From: Gnetum montanum
Lineage: Eukaryota; Streptophyta; Gnetopsida; Gnetales; Gnetaceae
Direction of reading: 5' to 3'
DNA length: 64,000 nucleotides
NCBI GenBank assembly: GCA_015680685.1
Contig: MNCI01002152.1
Span: 249,344-313,343 of the forward strand
A model generated the notes under the pieces. It was not told the DNA's origin. It saw nothing but the letters and a program-made list of their open reading frames with translations, and did no database searches. Positions 34,523 to 45,239 of the stretch are shown here, piece after piece. A program made the translations under genes and the position numbers. The stretch's first letter is position 1. Each line of letters starts with the position of its first letter.

Positions 34523-37412
34523 TGTCACATTTACATCATTTTGATGGAGTAGATTTTGTGAGATAATGTTGAGAACTAAGTTGCCAAATTTAGCTTTTCA
34601 ATGGTGGCTGGAAGATAAAAGTTAAATTATTTATTTGAAAGGACAATAGTTAGAAGCATGATGAAGAAAGGTGTTAAAGGAAATGAAATTTGAAAAATAC
34701 TCTTTATATTCAAGGTGTGCACATTTTGAGTTTGTGTTCATAATTTCAAACGCATGGAATTAATGAAAGCTTAGTAAGATGTTTCTAGGTTAAGGATGAA
34801 GAATTTATGATTTTCCTTAGTAAAAATATGTATAATGGTGGAGGTGAAATTTGGGAAATGATTTGGGAATTGTAAGATAGTGTATTCCAGTTGTATCACC
34901 ATTGGTTCTTACATTGTATCCGTTTATAATTTTCAGTTTTAGTGACAAATTGGATGTTTCAAAGAATGATAAAAAATAAAGTGGATAAACTTGTGCATCC
35001 ATTTTCCGTAAAACTATAGAAGGACTTCTTAGGAAAACTAACAAGTAATTGCATTACGTAAAGATCCATTATTATGTTGTGGTCATTGCAATTCATAATG
35101 TCATATTCAATCTATGGTGGCTTCTAAATGGTGGTAGAAAATTAAGTTGCAGAGCTATGAATTTCAAACAAAACAAGAGGAAAATTTCTAGTTCAAAGGA
35201 TCAACAACATTTGATGAATGTTGGCAAAACAAGATCATAATTTTAACATAAAGTAAACAAAATTAACAAGATTTTTGTTAAATGGTGGTTGAAATATTCA
35301 ACAAAATTGTTTGAAACAATTTCATCATTATTCTAGAAGAGAAACCCTTGCTACAGAAAAAAACCATGGAAATATGAAGTGCAGTAAGCAAATAAAATTT
35401 TATGAACTTGCAAAAGTACAAAGGCCCTACAATTGATAAGAAGATCTATATGAAATCGATGTTCTAGAGCAAAAATAAGCATGGAAAACCTATAGGCATC
35501 AGAAATTTGGCTCCACATTCAAACTCAAAAGAAGCCATAAAGCAATGGCTATCATATATTTCAAAAAAAGTGTAGGTTGAAGAACCCTAAGCAAAGGGTA
35601 TTTTTCACCAAAAATTTCTCCATAGTAGCACCAAAAATTTGAGTGAAAGCTCCTCTTCAACCATCCATGCACAAGTTTCACCTCACAAAGGGTCATGTAG
35701 TAGTAGGGCATTGACATGGTGAGAACCAGACTAGGGTCTAAATCTAAAAATTTCTTGTTTGTGATGGAGATGGTTATTTTAGAGTAGCACCAAGTAGAAT
35801 AATGAATGTAGAGATAGAGGACAATGCCAACAGGAGTGCCATGCTTGCAAAACCGCAATAGTAGGATTCAAGAGCAGAAGTAGGGGATAAAGAACACACA
35901 AGAACCACATGTGATGGAGATGGCATGGTAGTACGCATGACAACCACGAAGCTCAAACACCAATGTGAAGAACACAAAATATGAAACCATGTATATTAAG
36001 GCTACATGGCCTTAATAATAATTTTATTTAAAGAAACAAATATTCACAAACAAAAACTTATGATTTATTCAAATGACAACTAGTAATTTTAGAAAGAGAG
36101 GTTTACAATTTGAAAAGTTGGGAATTTATAATCACTTGATAAATATAACTCTAATTTCTTTGGGAATTAAAAATTTTAAATGAAAGTTATATACTCCCAT
36201 GGAAGTTATAAATAGATCTCCTTAATATTTGTAAGGTTGTAATTGCTAAGAAGACACTTGCAACTATGGCTTGATTTTCTCATAACTCCCTATAGAAGTT
36301 ATAACTTCTTAAGGTAGTTATGAATACATTTCTTATATATTTCATACTTACCTTAACCTTCAATGATGAATGTAACTACCATGAAGATACTATAAAAGGA
36401 ATTAAAGAGTAGGAGAATATATTTTTAGTGGGGGGGGGGGGGGGGGGGGAGGGGGGGGGGNNNNNNNNNNNNNNNNNNNNNNNNNNNNNNNNNNNNNNNN
36501 NNNNNNGGGTGCGGGGGTGAAGTTGGGGGGAAATTGGTAGAAGACATTGAAGATTGTAAAAGCATGGATTACTAAAGATATTAATTCAGCTGCTTGGTTT
36601 TAATCCTATGAGTACCTTAATTTCCATTTTGTTTTAGTTACTTAGCTAATGGTTTAGATAGTAATATGCTTGACATTTAATTTTTGGATTTTCTAGAGTG
36701 TTCTTAAAGCTCTATTTTTCACAATATTAAACTTCTATTAAGGTTTACTAGATAAGAGCTTATGTTATAGAAAAGCATCTTGAGCAATTTAATAGTAATG
36801 TCTTATAGAAATTGCCTATTTGAGTTTAGAGGATCTAGAGAGTCTTTGATACTTTGGCTTGTTTGAAATAGCTTCATTTTTCTAAGGTTATAGCCTTAGA
36901 ACTCTAATTTAAAAAATTGTCAAATTTTTCTTGTTAGTTCTACTATTTGAAATTCTTGACAATTGTTGGCTAGTTAAGTAGAATCTTGTACTTGTGGTTT
37001 ACAAAGTGTTTTGGTAGTGAATAAGATTTTCTTTTATGAATTTTCTTATTGAGCTCAAAATTTTTTGGAAATTTGTAATACGTAGCTTAAATTGGAATTA
37101 CTTTATTGTGATTTGTTTCTTCATGTTCAATTTATCTTGACTAAATGTTTGAGATTTATACAAATCTGCTCTCCTTTCTTTTCCCTTTTTAAAATCCATT
37201 GAATCTCACTCTATTTCTAGTTTTCTTATGATATTTTTTCATGTTTAGTTCATTTCTTAACCACTAAGTTTATTTGGAGGTATCTAGGACTTTGTGTTGC
37301 TAGAATACTAGCAAGCACCTAAACCCTATTTTGAGGAATACCACCATTTCCCATAATCCCCAAGATCATGAGACTGGAGGGCCCCAACATTGGCAGTCCC
37401 AAATGGTTACCA
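34523..37412 (+). repeat. 3' LTR of S (2,890 bp including a gap)
   Basis: It aligns with the 5' LTR from TGTCACATTTAC to the end near GGTTACCA. It keeps the promoter segment absent from the 5' LTR, including ACTATAAAAGG near 36385-36395, and it contains the poly-G and N gap. It lacks about 215 bp present in the 5' LTR. Confidence 0.8.
36430..36506. other. Poly-G tract and 46-N assembly gap
   Basis: A run of 20 G, one A and 10 more G (36430-36460) is followed by 46 N (36461-36506) and further G-rich bases (GGGTGCGGGGG). The true length and sequence here are unknown. Confidence 0.95.
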
Positions 37413-37555
37413 AAAAAACCAATGTAGAAAAGGTGTTGAACCTAGTGAAGAAAAAATTTACTACATCCTTAAAAATTGTAGAACAAAGAACTAAACAAGC
37501 TTTCAATAAGGGCAAGCAGAAGAAAAAGAAAAAGGACTATGAAGGTGAACACAAG
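37413..37555 (+). pseudogene. D gag, part 2
   Basis: TNVEKVLNLVKKKFTTSLKI followed by a Lys-rich stretch ending EGEHK, uninterrupted by stops. It joins the segment ending 25010 on one side and that starting 43602 on the other, matching the gag of T around its own insertion (before 50610 and after 55744). Confidence 0.65.
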
Positions 37556-38457
37556 TGATGAGTAGCTAGGTACCCCTACACTCAACCATATGAATACGAG
37601 AATTCATGCATGATCAAGTCAAACTTTATAGATGGCCTAGTTGTGGTATCTAGATAGTTACATGTTGATTTAGTTCGTTGTCTTCCCACCTAAACTAGTA
37701 TTTTCTTTATCATGTATGGTTTAGTCTAGAGTGAGGTGTATGATGTGGGCCTAAACTAGTGCTACTCCAAGAGGCAATGAAAAATAACTTTATTTCAAGC
37801 TAAGAGGAAGTGGAAGAAGAGAATCTAAGCTAGCCTAAGTGCAATAAGCATCCATCCTTAATCATCTCTACACATCTTGGACCTCATGTACTACTTCTAG
37901 GATTACCAGGCATATATTACTGAAGCACTTCTAGATACGCTACTGGGTTACCAAGTAGTCACACTTAAATGCTCATGATTGAGTCATACTCATTCCACGT
38001 TTAATAATAGGGATAGTAAAGGAAGGTAAAGAAACATTAATTAAGAAAGTAATAAATAACAATAACAATTAAGCAATTAAAACTAAGTGAATGCTACAAT
38101 GATAGAGTAATCTCGATCTTTATTGCTGGTCATGTGCATGTCCAAGTACGTCACACTCAAATAAAAGTTTCGTAGAATTACAATCATCACACTATAGGCA
38201 TGCACTGGGAAAAGAGTTGAGATGAACTAAAAATGAAAAAAAATACTCTACTTCTATATTGCCCCACTTCCTCCCTTCTTGTGCATCCAAAGGTGTATTT
38301 ACAAGCTTACACAGGAATCACGATATTGTGTATCCGATATCGTTATCCAGGCTATGATATCACATACCCAATAATGAGGGTCCAATATCAAGGGTCTGAT
38401 GTCAAGGATCTAATGTCAAGGGTCCAATATCAGCACTTGACAGACCATGATTCATCA
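37556..38457 (-). repeat. 3' LTR of G (902 bp)
   Basis: The plus strand runs from TGATGAGTAGCTAGG to CCATGATTCATCA; read on the minus strand it is TGATGAATCA...TCATCA. It aligns throughout with 42686-43601. The polypurine tract GTCATGGGGGTA adjoins it at 38458-38469 on the minus strand. Confidence 0.9.
38376..38431 (-). repeat. 14-bp repeats (4 units) in U3 of G 3' LTR
   Basis: Units at 38376, 38390, 38404 and 38418, consensus AAGGGTCCAATATC on the plus strand. The partner LTR has five units. They lie upstream of the TATA box in the minus-strand sense, where enhancer repeats are expected. Confidence 0.85.
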
Positions 38458-39064
38458 TACCCCCATGACTAAATAAAAAATCATCCTCGAGTCAAAGAAA
38501 GTGAGGAAAAAGTTCATCCAATTAAAAATAGGGGATAGGTATGAGATTATTGAATGAACATGGATTGTTTCATGCCATAATTTGGGACTAAACAAAATTT
38601 GGACATAGACACAAAAGATAAAACTTGTGGAACTCATGGGGTTCCCAGTGGTGATGGCTCCTCCATGGATGTCTTTCCTTTGTCTTGCATGCTAGGCTTC
38701 TGAGATTGATATTGTTGAAGAAGCACCTAACATTTCTCCTCTTCTATTCAAGGATTATGAGCCATCCATGTTTATATTCCAATGTTTGATGGAGTCGACA
38801 CTTCCCACACAACAACTACGAGAACACTTGATTATCCTTGACATGCCATGCCACAAATAGTCATTCTTCCTCTTCATAGGATTAGGACCTGACCTCTCCA
38901 CCTTTTACTTAGCTAGATTGTGCAATGATAGGAGTTCCTTGATGGATGATGAATGGTTGTGCCTCCTACTCTTCATGTTTTGCATGAGGTCCTTGGCCTT
39001 TGCCTTCCCCTATGTGTTTAGTTGCACCTTGAGAAGGTCCTTCTTGTCCTCTTTTAGGGGCCAT
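38458..39064 (-). pseudogene. Truncated env-like ORF of G
   Basis: On the minus strand an ATG at 39062-39064 opens MAPKRGQEGPSQG, matching MAPK at the start of the env-like ORF in copy A. After roughly 140 codons with stops it runs into the polypurine tract, so the transposon-protein domain and coiled coil are deleted. Confidence 0.55.
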
Positions 39065-41509
39065 CTCGAACCACATAAAGATCAATTATTAGTAAGATTA
39101 TTGAAAGAATTTCAATTAGTTCATACCTTACTCATTACCTTTAATGAAAGTTGAATTCTTTTCCTAGTGTGATTTTAGAGTTAAAAAATTTTTTCAAGGA
39201 AGTTGCCCTAAAATTTTAATGTCAGACTTGATTTGTTTAGGTGACACATAAAAGAACACATAATGGTTTTGAGGAACATTTGATAAAATGATGACAAAGG
39301 AAAGAATAGATTTGGCAATGAAGTACTCGGAGGATATAAATTGATGTGGTGGTGTGCAACAAGTACAAATTAGAAAAGCCATGCAAGTGGATCCTCCCCA
39401 ACGTAGGTTTCTACCTATCATGCCCTTACATAACTACACCTTAAAATGTTCGTAGGCACTAGAAGGGTTTAATGTAATCCACACCAACTCCAGAAAACAC
39501 ACACATGTAGATACCACCATGATGAGGTATGAATTCAATGCTACACAATACACGAGTTACAAATACATGAATAGCAAGATGAGGTGAACTATAGAAGGGA
39601 TTTTAGAGATTGGGACATGAGGTAACTAACCCAAGATACAATGGATCCTGAGTGTAGGCTGTGATTAATGTGTCATTAGCCCATCACTCCAAAATTCATA
39701 GCAAGTCCATTCCTCTAATTAGTGACATTGCATTATTTCATCCAATGATGGGCAACCATAAGAGTACCACAATAGCAAGGCATATGATCACTTGGCGTTT
39801 TGTCCAAGGGAAGAGTGATTTGGAATCTGTGGCATACACACACACTTTTTTCTTTTGATCTTTTCTTTTGTGGTTCATTTTTTTTGTTTTTTTCTTTCTA
39901 GCCACTTTGGCACTTTGTCCTTCCCAATAGTGAACTGGAGAAGTCACCAACCTTTAGGCATGGGTGCATGTCTTTCTAGTGGGACCTCCAGAGTAGCATC
40001 AAGTTTCTATTTAGTGCCTTTATTACTCTTACTCCCATTTTTTGTTAGATCTACAAGGACCTTAGTACAACCAAGCTGCATGATAGCACCTATAGATGTC
40101 CCCAAAAAGAATCCACAAGTCCCCTTGTTGTCACACCTTGTCCATTCCTTCTTAGTCCATCATTCTTCACTCTGGGCAAAATTACTTTAATTTTTAATGA
40201 TGTCAAGAATATTATCGTACCTAGAGTAGAACCTCTTATTAATAGAATGGGTGGGTGAATGTTGTGGGCTCACTATCCAAATACTTAGTCACTTGTGACT
40301 CGATAGTATAGAACAACCCCTCAACCGACTGGTTACATGAGTGTTTTATTCATAGATGAGATTACACAAAAAAAGATAAAAAGATAAAATGATAAATAAA
40401 TAAAAAGATGAAACAACAAATAAAAAGATAAAACAACAAATTAAAACATGAAAAAACTGGAAAACAAAAAATTGTAAAATTACAGAAAAGGAAAAACATT
40501 TATTAATTCTATTTGTTAGAATGGGGGATATCCCTCATATCTAAACTTGTGATCATGGTGAGAATTAATAAATGGAATGGTTGGATCCATGCGTTTGGAA
40601 ATATTGGGACCTGATCATATCCAAACCATTGGGTGTCTTTTGATGTGATGGTTGGACTATACCCACATAGAGGTTCACACACTTGATTAAAATTGACATA
40701 GTGGGCCAAGTTATAAGATGTGGTTAATTGATAAGGAGTTAACTCGCTACGGAATCCTTGACCATAAGATGGTATGCAAGGATCAATATGTCTCCCTATA
40801 TGGTTATATTCATTGGGCTACATGGTTGTTGGAGTATTAATTAGTGGCCCTGATAAAATAACACGAGGCATTGGGTTTGAGGAGAAAGATGCACCATAGT
40901 GTTGAACTTGTGCTGGGTGGGAGGATGCAATGGTCTCTGAACTATGTTGTCCCTTTCTATGATCATTTCTAAATAAGGGACACCTTTAATGTTGTGGAGG
41001 TTTCCCACTACAGTTGATAGTAGCAGCACAAGTAACATTTGTGGATCGATGTTGTGGTGCAAATCCTACTGGTACTATTGGTGGTGATGTAGAAGGAGGT
41101 GAAGGATGAGAATATTGAGACCAATGACAGGTGCAAGGAACATGAGGTGGTGATCTTGTGGAAGAGGACATGGGTTGATAGTACTTAGGAGAATGATAAC
41201 AATGTGGTGAGATAGAGGATGTTGACCTAGTTGGAAAAATAGGATGTTGAACATAATAAACACTTGGGTTCAGGTGGTAGGAAGGGTGAAACCAGTTTGA
41301 TGGTGGCCTCCCCCATGATTGGGGTTTTTGCCACTATGGTTGAACCTGGTATTTCTGTACAAACTCTAGATGTAACATTCTTCCCAAATGCTTATGTAAA
41401 TGTAACAAGATTGGGCATTAACCTTTGGGGTGATTGTACAGGCAAACGTTACATTGATACGTATGATTCATAGTTGAGTTATTATCCTTATTTTCTTCAA
41501 CCCATCTTT
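39065..41509 (-). other. G spacer and gag C-terminal remnant
   Basis: 41260-40840 translates on the minus strand as a Pro/Ser/His-rich segment (HPSPPSTSPPIVPVG) like the Pro-rich gag end of T near 56260-56340. About 40470-40330 is A-rich on the plus strand, i.e. pyrimidine-rich in element sense. 39949-39983 holds the conserved spacer block. No protease, RT or integrase motif was found. Confidence 0.5.
39949..39983 (-). other. Conserved spacer block (G copy)
   Basis: On the minus strand: CACTAGAAAGACATG, then CACCCATGCCTAAAGG. The same block occurs at 46028-46060, 46131-46160 and 58411-58443. It sits between gag and the env-like ORF in every copy that retains the region. Confidence 0.7.
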
Positions 41510-42553
41510 CTAATTGTCTAGTGGTGTTCTATCTATTTCTTGGATTATCATGGTTCTACCTCTAATAATGTTGGCATTTTCTCCACATATTTCATGTACC
41601 CAGTCCATCATCTTATTGATCTTTGCCTCAATTTCATCTAGTGATTGTAGTATTGGGAAAGATGATCCCACCTTGAGTTGAGTTGATTTCTCCTCTTCAT
41701 AATCATGGACCTTTGCTAATTTGAGACTTTGGTCTTGTTGAGAGCTTTCAACATTCTCCCATTTAGCCATTTCTCCTTCTTATTTTGCTAAATGCTTAAT
41801 AAGATCTTGGAATTGGTGGGTTTTTAGCTCATATAGTTGACCTTGGGCATACATCCCTAGCGTCTCCCTTATTTCATTATGAAGCCCATCCATGATGTGA
41901 TACATTAGCCTTCCCTTGGAGAACCCATGGCCTAGGCATTTTTTTAACAAAGAGTAGTATCTTTCTAAGGCCATATTCAAGGGTTCCTATTGTTCCTATT
42001 TCCATTCTTGGATTTTTCTCCTCAAGGCTGACACTCTTGCATAGGCTTGATATCTTTTGTTGAAGAGTTCTACCATTGTTAGCCAACGTTGAATTGATTT
42101 TGGTCTTAAGGACCTATACCATACTTTTGCTTTGCCAACAAGTGTCATAGGAAAGAGCTTAAGTTTTTTCCATCCATTATCAATATTGTTCCATACACAA
42201 GCATCATAGAAGGCTTGTAAATGATGTTCTAGATCTAAATCATAGCCTCCTAAAAACTTGGAAAAGTTTTTTAAATCAAGCCTGGGTAGACAGCTTTCCT
42301 TGTGATGCTTGTAGGATATTTGAATAGCCTCTTGTATATGCATTAGGCTCTTAGTGGCCAGAAGGGGTTCATCGTCACTAGGTAGGTTATGGAATTGTGA
42401 ATTGGGATGATGTTGTCTTTGTTTATGTATATAGGATACCATTGCATAAGATTTAGTACTCTAAAATTCATCTTCATCATCATATAATTCATTGGTTCTA
42501 CAATGAATTGCCTTACTAGTTGTTGCATTGTCAGAGTCTTGTGAGAGAGACAT
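41510..42553 (-). pseudogene. G gag, nearly intact frame
   Basis: One frame of 348 codons runs from ATG 42553 (MSLSQDSDNATTS) to 41510, broken only by about four point stops (near 42465, two at about 41990, one near 41775), three of them TAG. The Gag core is LKLFPMTLVGKAKVWYRSL, then VELFNKRYQAYARVSALRR. Then comes GFSKGRLMYHIMDGL and a C-terminal helix. This is the RNA-binding/particle-forming protein of the element (retrotrans_gag family). No zinc knuckle is evident in this frame. Its core aligns with the gag of D and T. Confidence 0.85.
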
Positions 42554-42663
42554 TGCAATGAATTGTGTATGGCTTAATTGCAATTACGTTTTCTCTAAAA
42601 GTAATATTATCAAGGTTTTGTCATAGCAATCTTGGGTGATGTAACTAATCTAGATAACTAGCA

Positions 42664-42685
42664 TCATCTTCGACAATGGCACCAA
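42664..42685 (-). promoter_or_regulatory. Primer-binding site of G (tRNA-Asp-like)
   Basis: On the minus strand TTGGTGCCATTGTCGAAGA follows the LTR end; it is TGGCGCCGTTGCCGGGGA with C-to-T and G-to-A changes. Confidence 0.8.
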
Positions 42686-43601
42686 TGATGAGTGGCTAGG
42701 TACCCCTACACTCAATCATACGAATACAAGCATTCATGCATGATCTAGTCGAACTCCACGAATGGGCTAGTTGTGGTATCTAGATAGTTACACGTTGATC
42801 GTAGTTTTCTTTCTTCCCACCTAGACTAGTATTTTCTTTGTCACATATGGTTTAGTCCAAATTGAGGTGTATGATGTGGGCCTAAACTAGTGCTACTCCT
42901 AGAGGCAATGGAAAATAGCTTTGTTTTAAGCTAAGAGGAGTGGGAGAAGAGAATCTAAGCTAGCCTAACTATGATGAGCATCCATCCTTAATCATCCATA
43001 CACATCTTGGACCTTGTGTACTACTTTTAGGATTACCAAGTGTATATTACTTGAGCGCTTCTAAATACACTATTGGGTTACCAAGTAGCCACACTTAAAT
43101 GCTCATGATTAAGTTGTACTCATTCTGCATTTAATAACAAGAATAGTAAAGGAAGGTAAAGAAACATTAATTAAAAAAGAAATAAATAATAATAAGAATT
43201 AATTAATTAAAACTAAGTGAATGCTGCAATGATGGAGTAATCTCAATCTTTATGGTTGGTCATGTCCATGTCCAAGTACGTTGCACTCGAATAAAGGTTT
43301 TGTACAATTACAATCATCACAATGTAGGCATGCACTAGGGAAAGAGTTGAGATGAACTAAAAATGAACAAAAGGAATCTACTTTTATACTAACCTACTTC
43401 CTTCCTTCTTGTGTGCCCAAAGGTGTATTTATAGGCTTACACAGGAATCCCAATATCGTGTATTCGATATCATTATCCAGGCTACGATATCGCATACCCA
43501 ATATTGAGGGTTTGATTTCGAGGGTCTGATATCAAGGGTCCAATGTCAAGGGTCCAATGTCAAGGGTCCGATATCAGCACCTAACAAACCATGATTCATC
43601 A
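42686..43601 (-). repeat. 5' LTR of G (916 bp)
   Basis: Termini are TGATGAATCA and TCATCA in element sense. TATAAATA lies at 43426-43433 (minus strand). Five 14-bp repeats at 43506-43575 lie upstream of it, with further GATATCG motifs between. The primer site adjoins it at 42685. Confidence 0.9.
43506..43575 (-). repeat. 14-bp repeats (5 units) in U3 of G 5' LTR
   Basis: Units at 43506, 43520, 43534, 43548 and 43562, consensus AAGGGTCCRATRTC on the plus strand, ending about 73 bp upstream of the TATA box in element sense. One unit more than the partner LTR. Confidence 0.85.
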
Positions 43602-45239
43602 ACTAGAAATAAAAAGGAAAAGTTGCTTTAGTGGAAGAATGCATTAATTCAAGATCAGATGATGAGGAAGGGTATATAGTTTGCTAGTAAAAACATCCTA
43701 AAGGATGCTATCCTATGATGGAACATTTGCAAGAATCAAGGGCATATACATTTAATCCAATATTCATCAAACAAAAAATGCCAAAATAGGTACCTTACCC
43801 TCATGGTAACTATATAAAGTCCTTTAAACTTGCTTATTATCCATGTAGAGCTTATCCAGAATCATAGGAGCAATTTTAGTAGTAGTGGAAACAACCTTAA
43901 GTGTGGGCAATGTCACCAACAAGGCAACAATACCAATATTGGTAGCTAGACCCTTATGAATATTATGTGCGGTGTCCAATATTTGTAAGGAACATAGTAG
44001 TTTACACTTTTCAATATTATCCACTTGAGTACTATAGACCTATAACTCCAAGGATGGATTCTAATCCATATGTACATCAAACAATACCTAGTCCATTCAG
44101 TCAACCCTCCAACCCTCTATTGCCATTACCACCACTTGCAATGTAGAGAGAGTTGCCATCACAACCTTAGTAGGAAATTACAACAAGGATAGTGAATATA
44201 CAAAGAGAGGATCATACCAACAATGCTAATGAAAAATTAAGGAAATGTCCTTTCTTTAGGATATGTCTTGAAAATGTTGGTAGAGTTGAAGATTCATTGA
44301 ATCATGTTTCTTATACAACAAATCCTCTTACAAGCACTATGCTTCTACCACAACTAGCTCATAAATTTAAAACTATCATGTTAACTAAGATAGTATCGAA
44401 GAAGTTTAAGGTAAGAGCACTTCCTAAGAAAAGAATTGATCTAGGAATTCCTCTAATTTGTTTACAAGTAGTTGGAAACTCACCATGCAAAGCTCTACTA
44501 GACTAAAGTTTTGAAGTTAACTTGATATATCAAGAAACATACAAGGCATGGAAATTTTCACCTTTAAAAAAGTGTAACATAGGGTTAGAGCTAGTAGACT
44601 AGTTTGTCACCTTCCCTTTGGGACAAATAGATAATGTGGTGACCACTATCAATGGGTGGTCTTATCTAGTATATTTTCTAGTGATTGACATGAAGAATGA
44701 TGATAAGAAATTTCCTATGATTATGGGGAGAGCATGGCTTAGCACAATAAATGCTAAGTTAGGAATGAGAGATTTATCCATGGGAAATATCTAAAGAAGA
44801 TGAGTAAGGGGCCATACATACACAAAGGATTCCATGCATAACTAATGATAATGAAGGTTGTAGTTCTGAACTGAAACTTCAAAATTTCAACATAGTCCTT
44901 ACAATAGTTCACAACAGATGTGAGAAACAAGTGTGTGTACAAGAAGGAATAAGGGTCACCAAACCAAAAGATGCCTAGTGGCTGAAAATTGAGAACATAA
45001 AACTATCCAAAACATGCATGGAATTGTATGACTCACTTATTAACTCCTACCCTGAGAAAATGACCCAAACTGAGAACTCCCAAAAGGATATTATAAACCA
45101 CAATCATACACCAATGAATAATGAAAATGGAGAATTAAAATTTGAATTTAAGAATAAACAAGAAAGTATAGTTGGACCTTCTAAAATGGAAAGGCCATCT
45201 AGTCCAATAAATATATATCTTCAAACAACCAAAACTTGA
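43602..45239 (+). pseudogene. D gag end, protease and post-protease tail
   Basis: The start aligns with the T gag after its insertion (EHPKGCCPIV.HLQESK). The retropepsin region is at about 44450-44800: LICLQVVGNSPCKALLD (44453-44503), with the active-site Ser-Gly after Asp lost, then NGWSYLVYFLVID and IMGRAWLSTINAKLGMRDLSM. The tail 45018-45239 (CMELYDSLINSYPEKM) aligns with CMELAESLKNSCLESM in T. The polyprotein stops at about 45239; RT does not follow. In a working element the protease would cut Gag. Confidence 0.7.

Larger units (their letters stand above)
25011..37412 (+). mobile_element. S: Tat-like Ty3/gypsy element nested in D gag
   Basis: Two direct LTRs (25011-27464 and 34523-37412) bracket gag, protease, RNase H, RT, RNase H and integrase in the plus orientation. 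LTR termini are TGTCAC...ACCA. A perfect target duplication is not visible (CTTCT on the left, A-rich on the right), but D gag is interrupted exactly here. The pol sequence and the extra RNase H domain place it on the Tat side of the gypsy tree. Confidence 0.85.
37556..43601 (-). mobile_element. G: short minus-strand Athila-like element nested in D
   Basis: Two LTRs of 902 and 916 bp in direct orientation, a tRNA-Asp-like primer site, gag, spacer, a shortened env-like ORF and a polypurine tract. Total length is 6,046 bp. Flanks are ACAAG (37551-37555) and ACTAG (43602-43606), a target duplication with one mismatch. It lacks protease, RT and integrase and most of the env-like ORF, so it is a deletion derivative. 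Its gag is the best-preserved of the family, which suggests a relatively recent insertion. Confidence 0.85.

Noticed and set aside
35499-35858. 119-codon minus-strand frame
   Set aside because: Lies inside the S 3' LTR; the matching place in the 5' LTR (about 25980-26310) does not keep the frame.
39855-40190. 111-codon plus frame in G
   Set aside because: G reads on the minus strand, and the frame overlaps the conserved spacer block; no family match.
40361-40442. Repeated AAAAAGATAAAA units as a CRISPR-like or satellite array
   Set aside because: Irregular A-rich low-complexity sequence; it is the complement of the pyrimidine-rich spacer tract of G.
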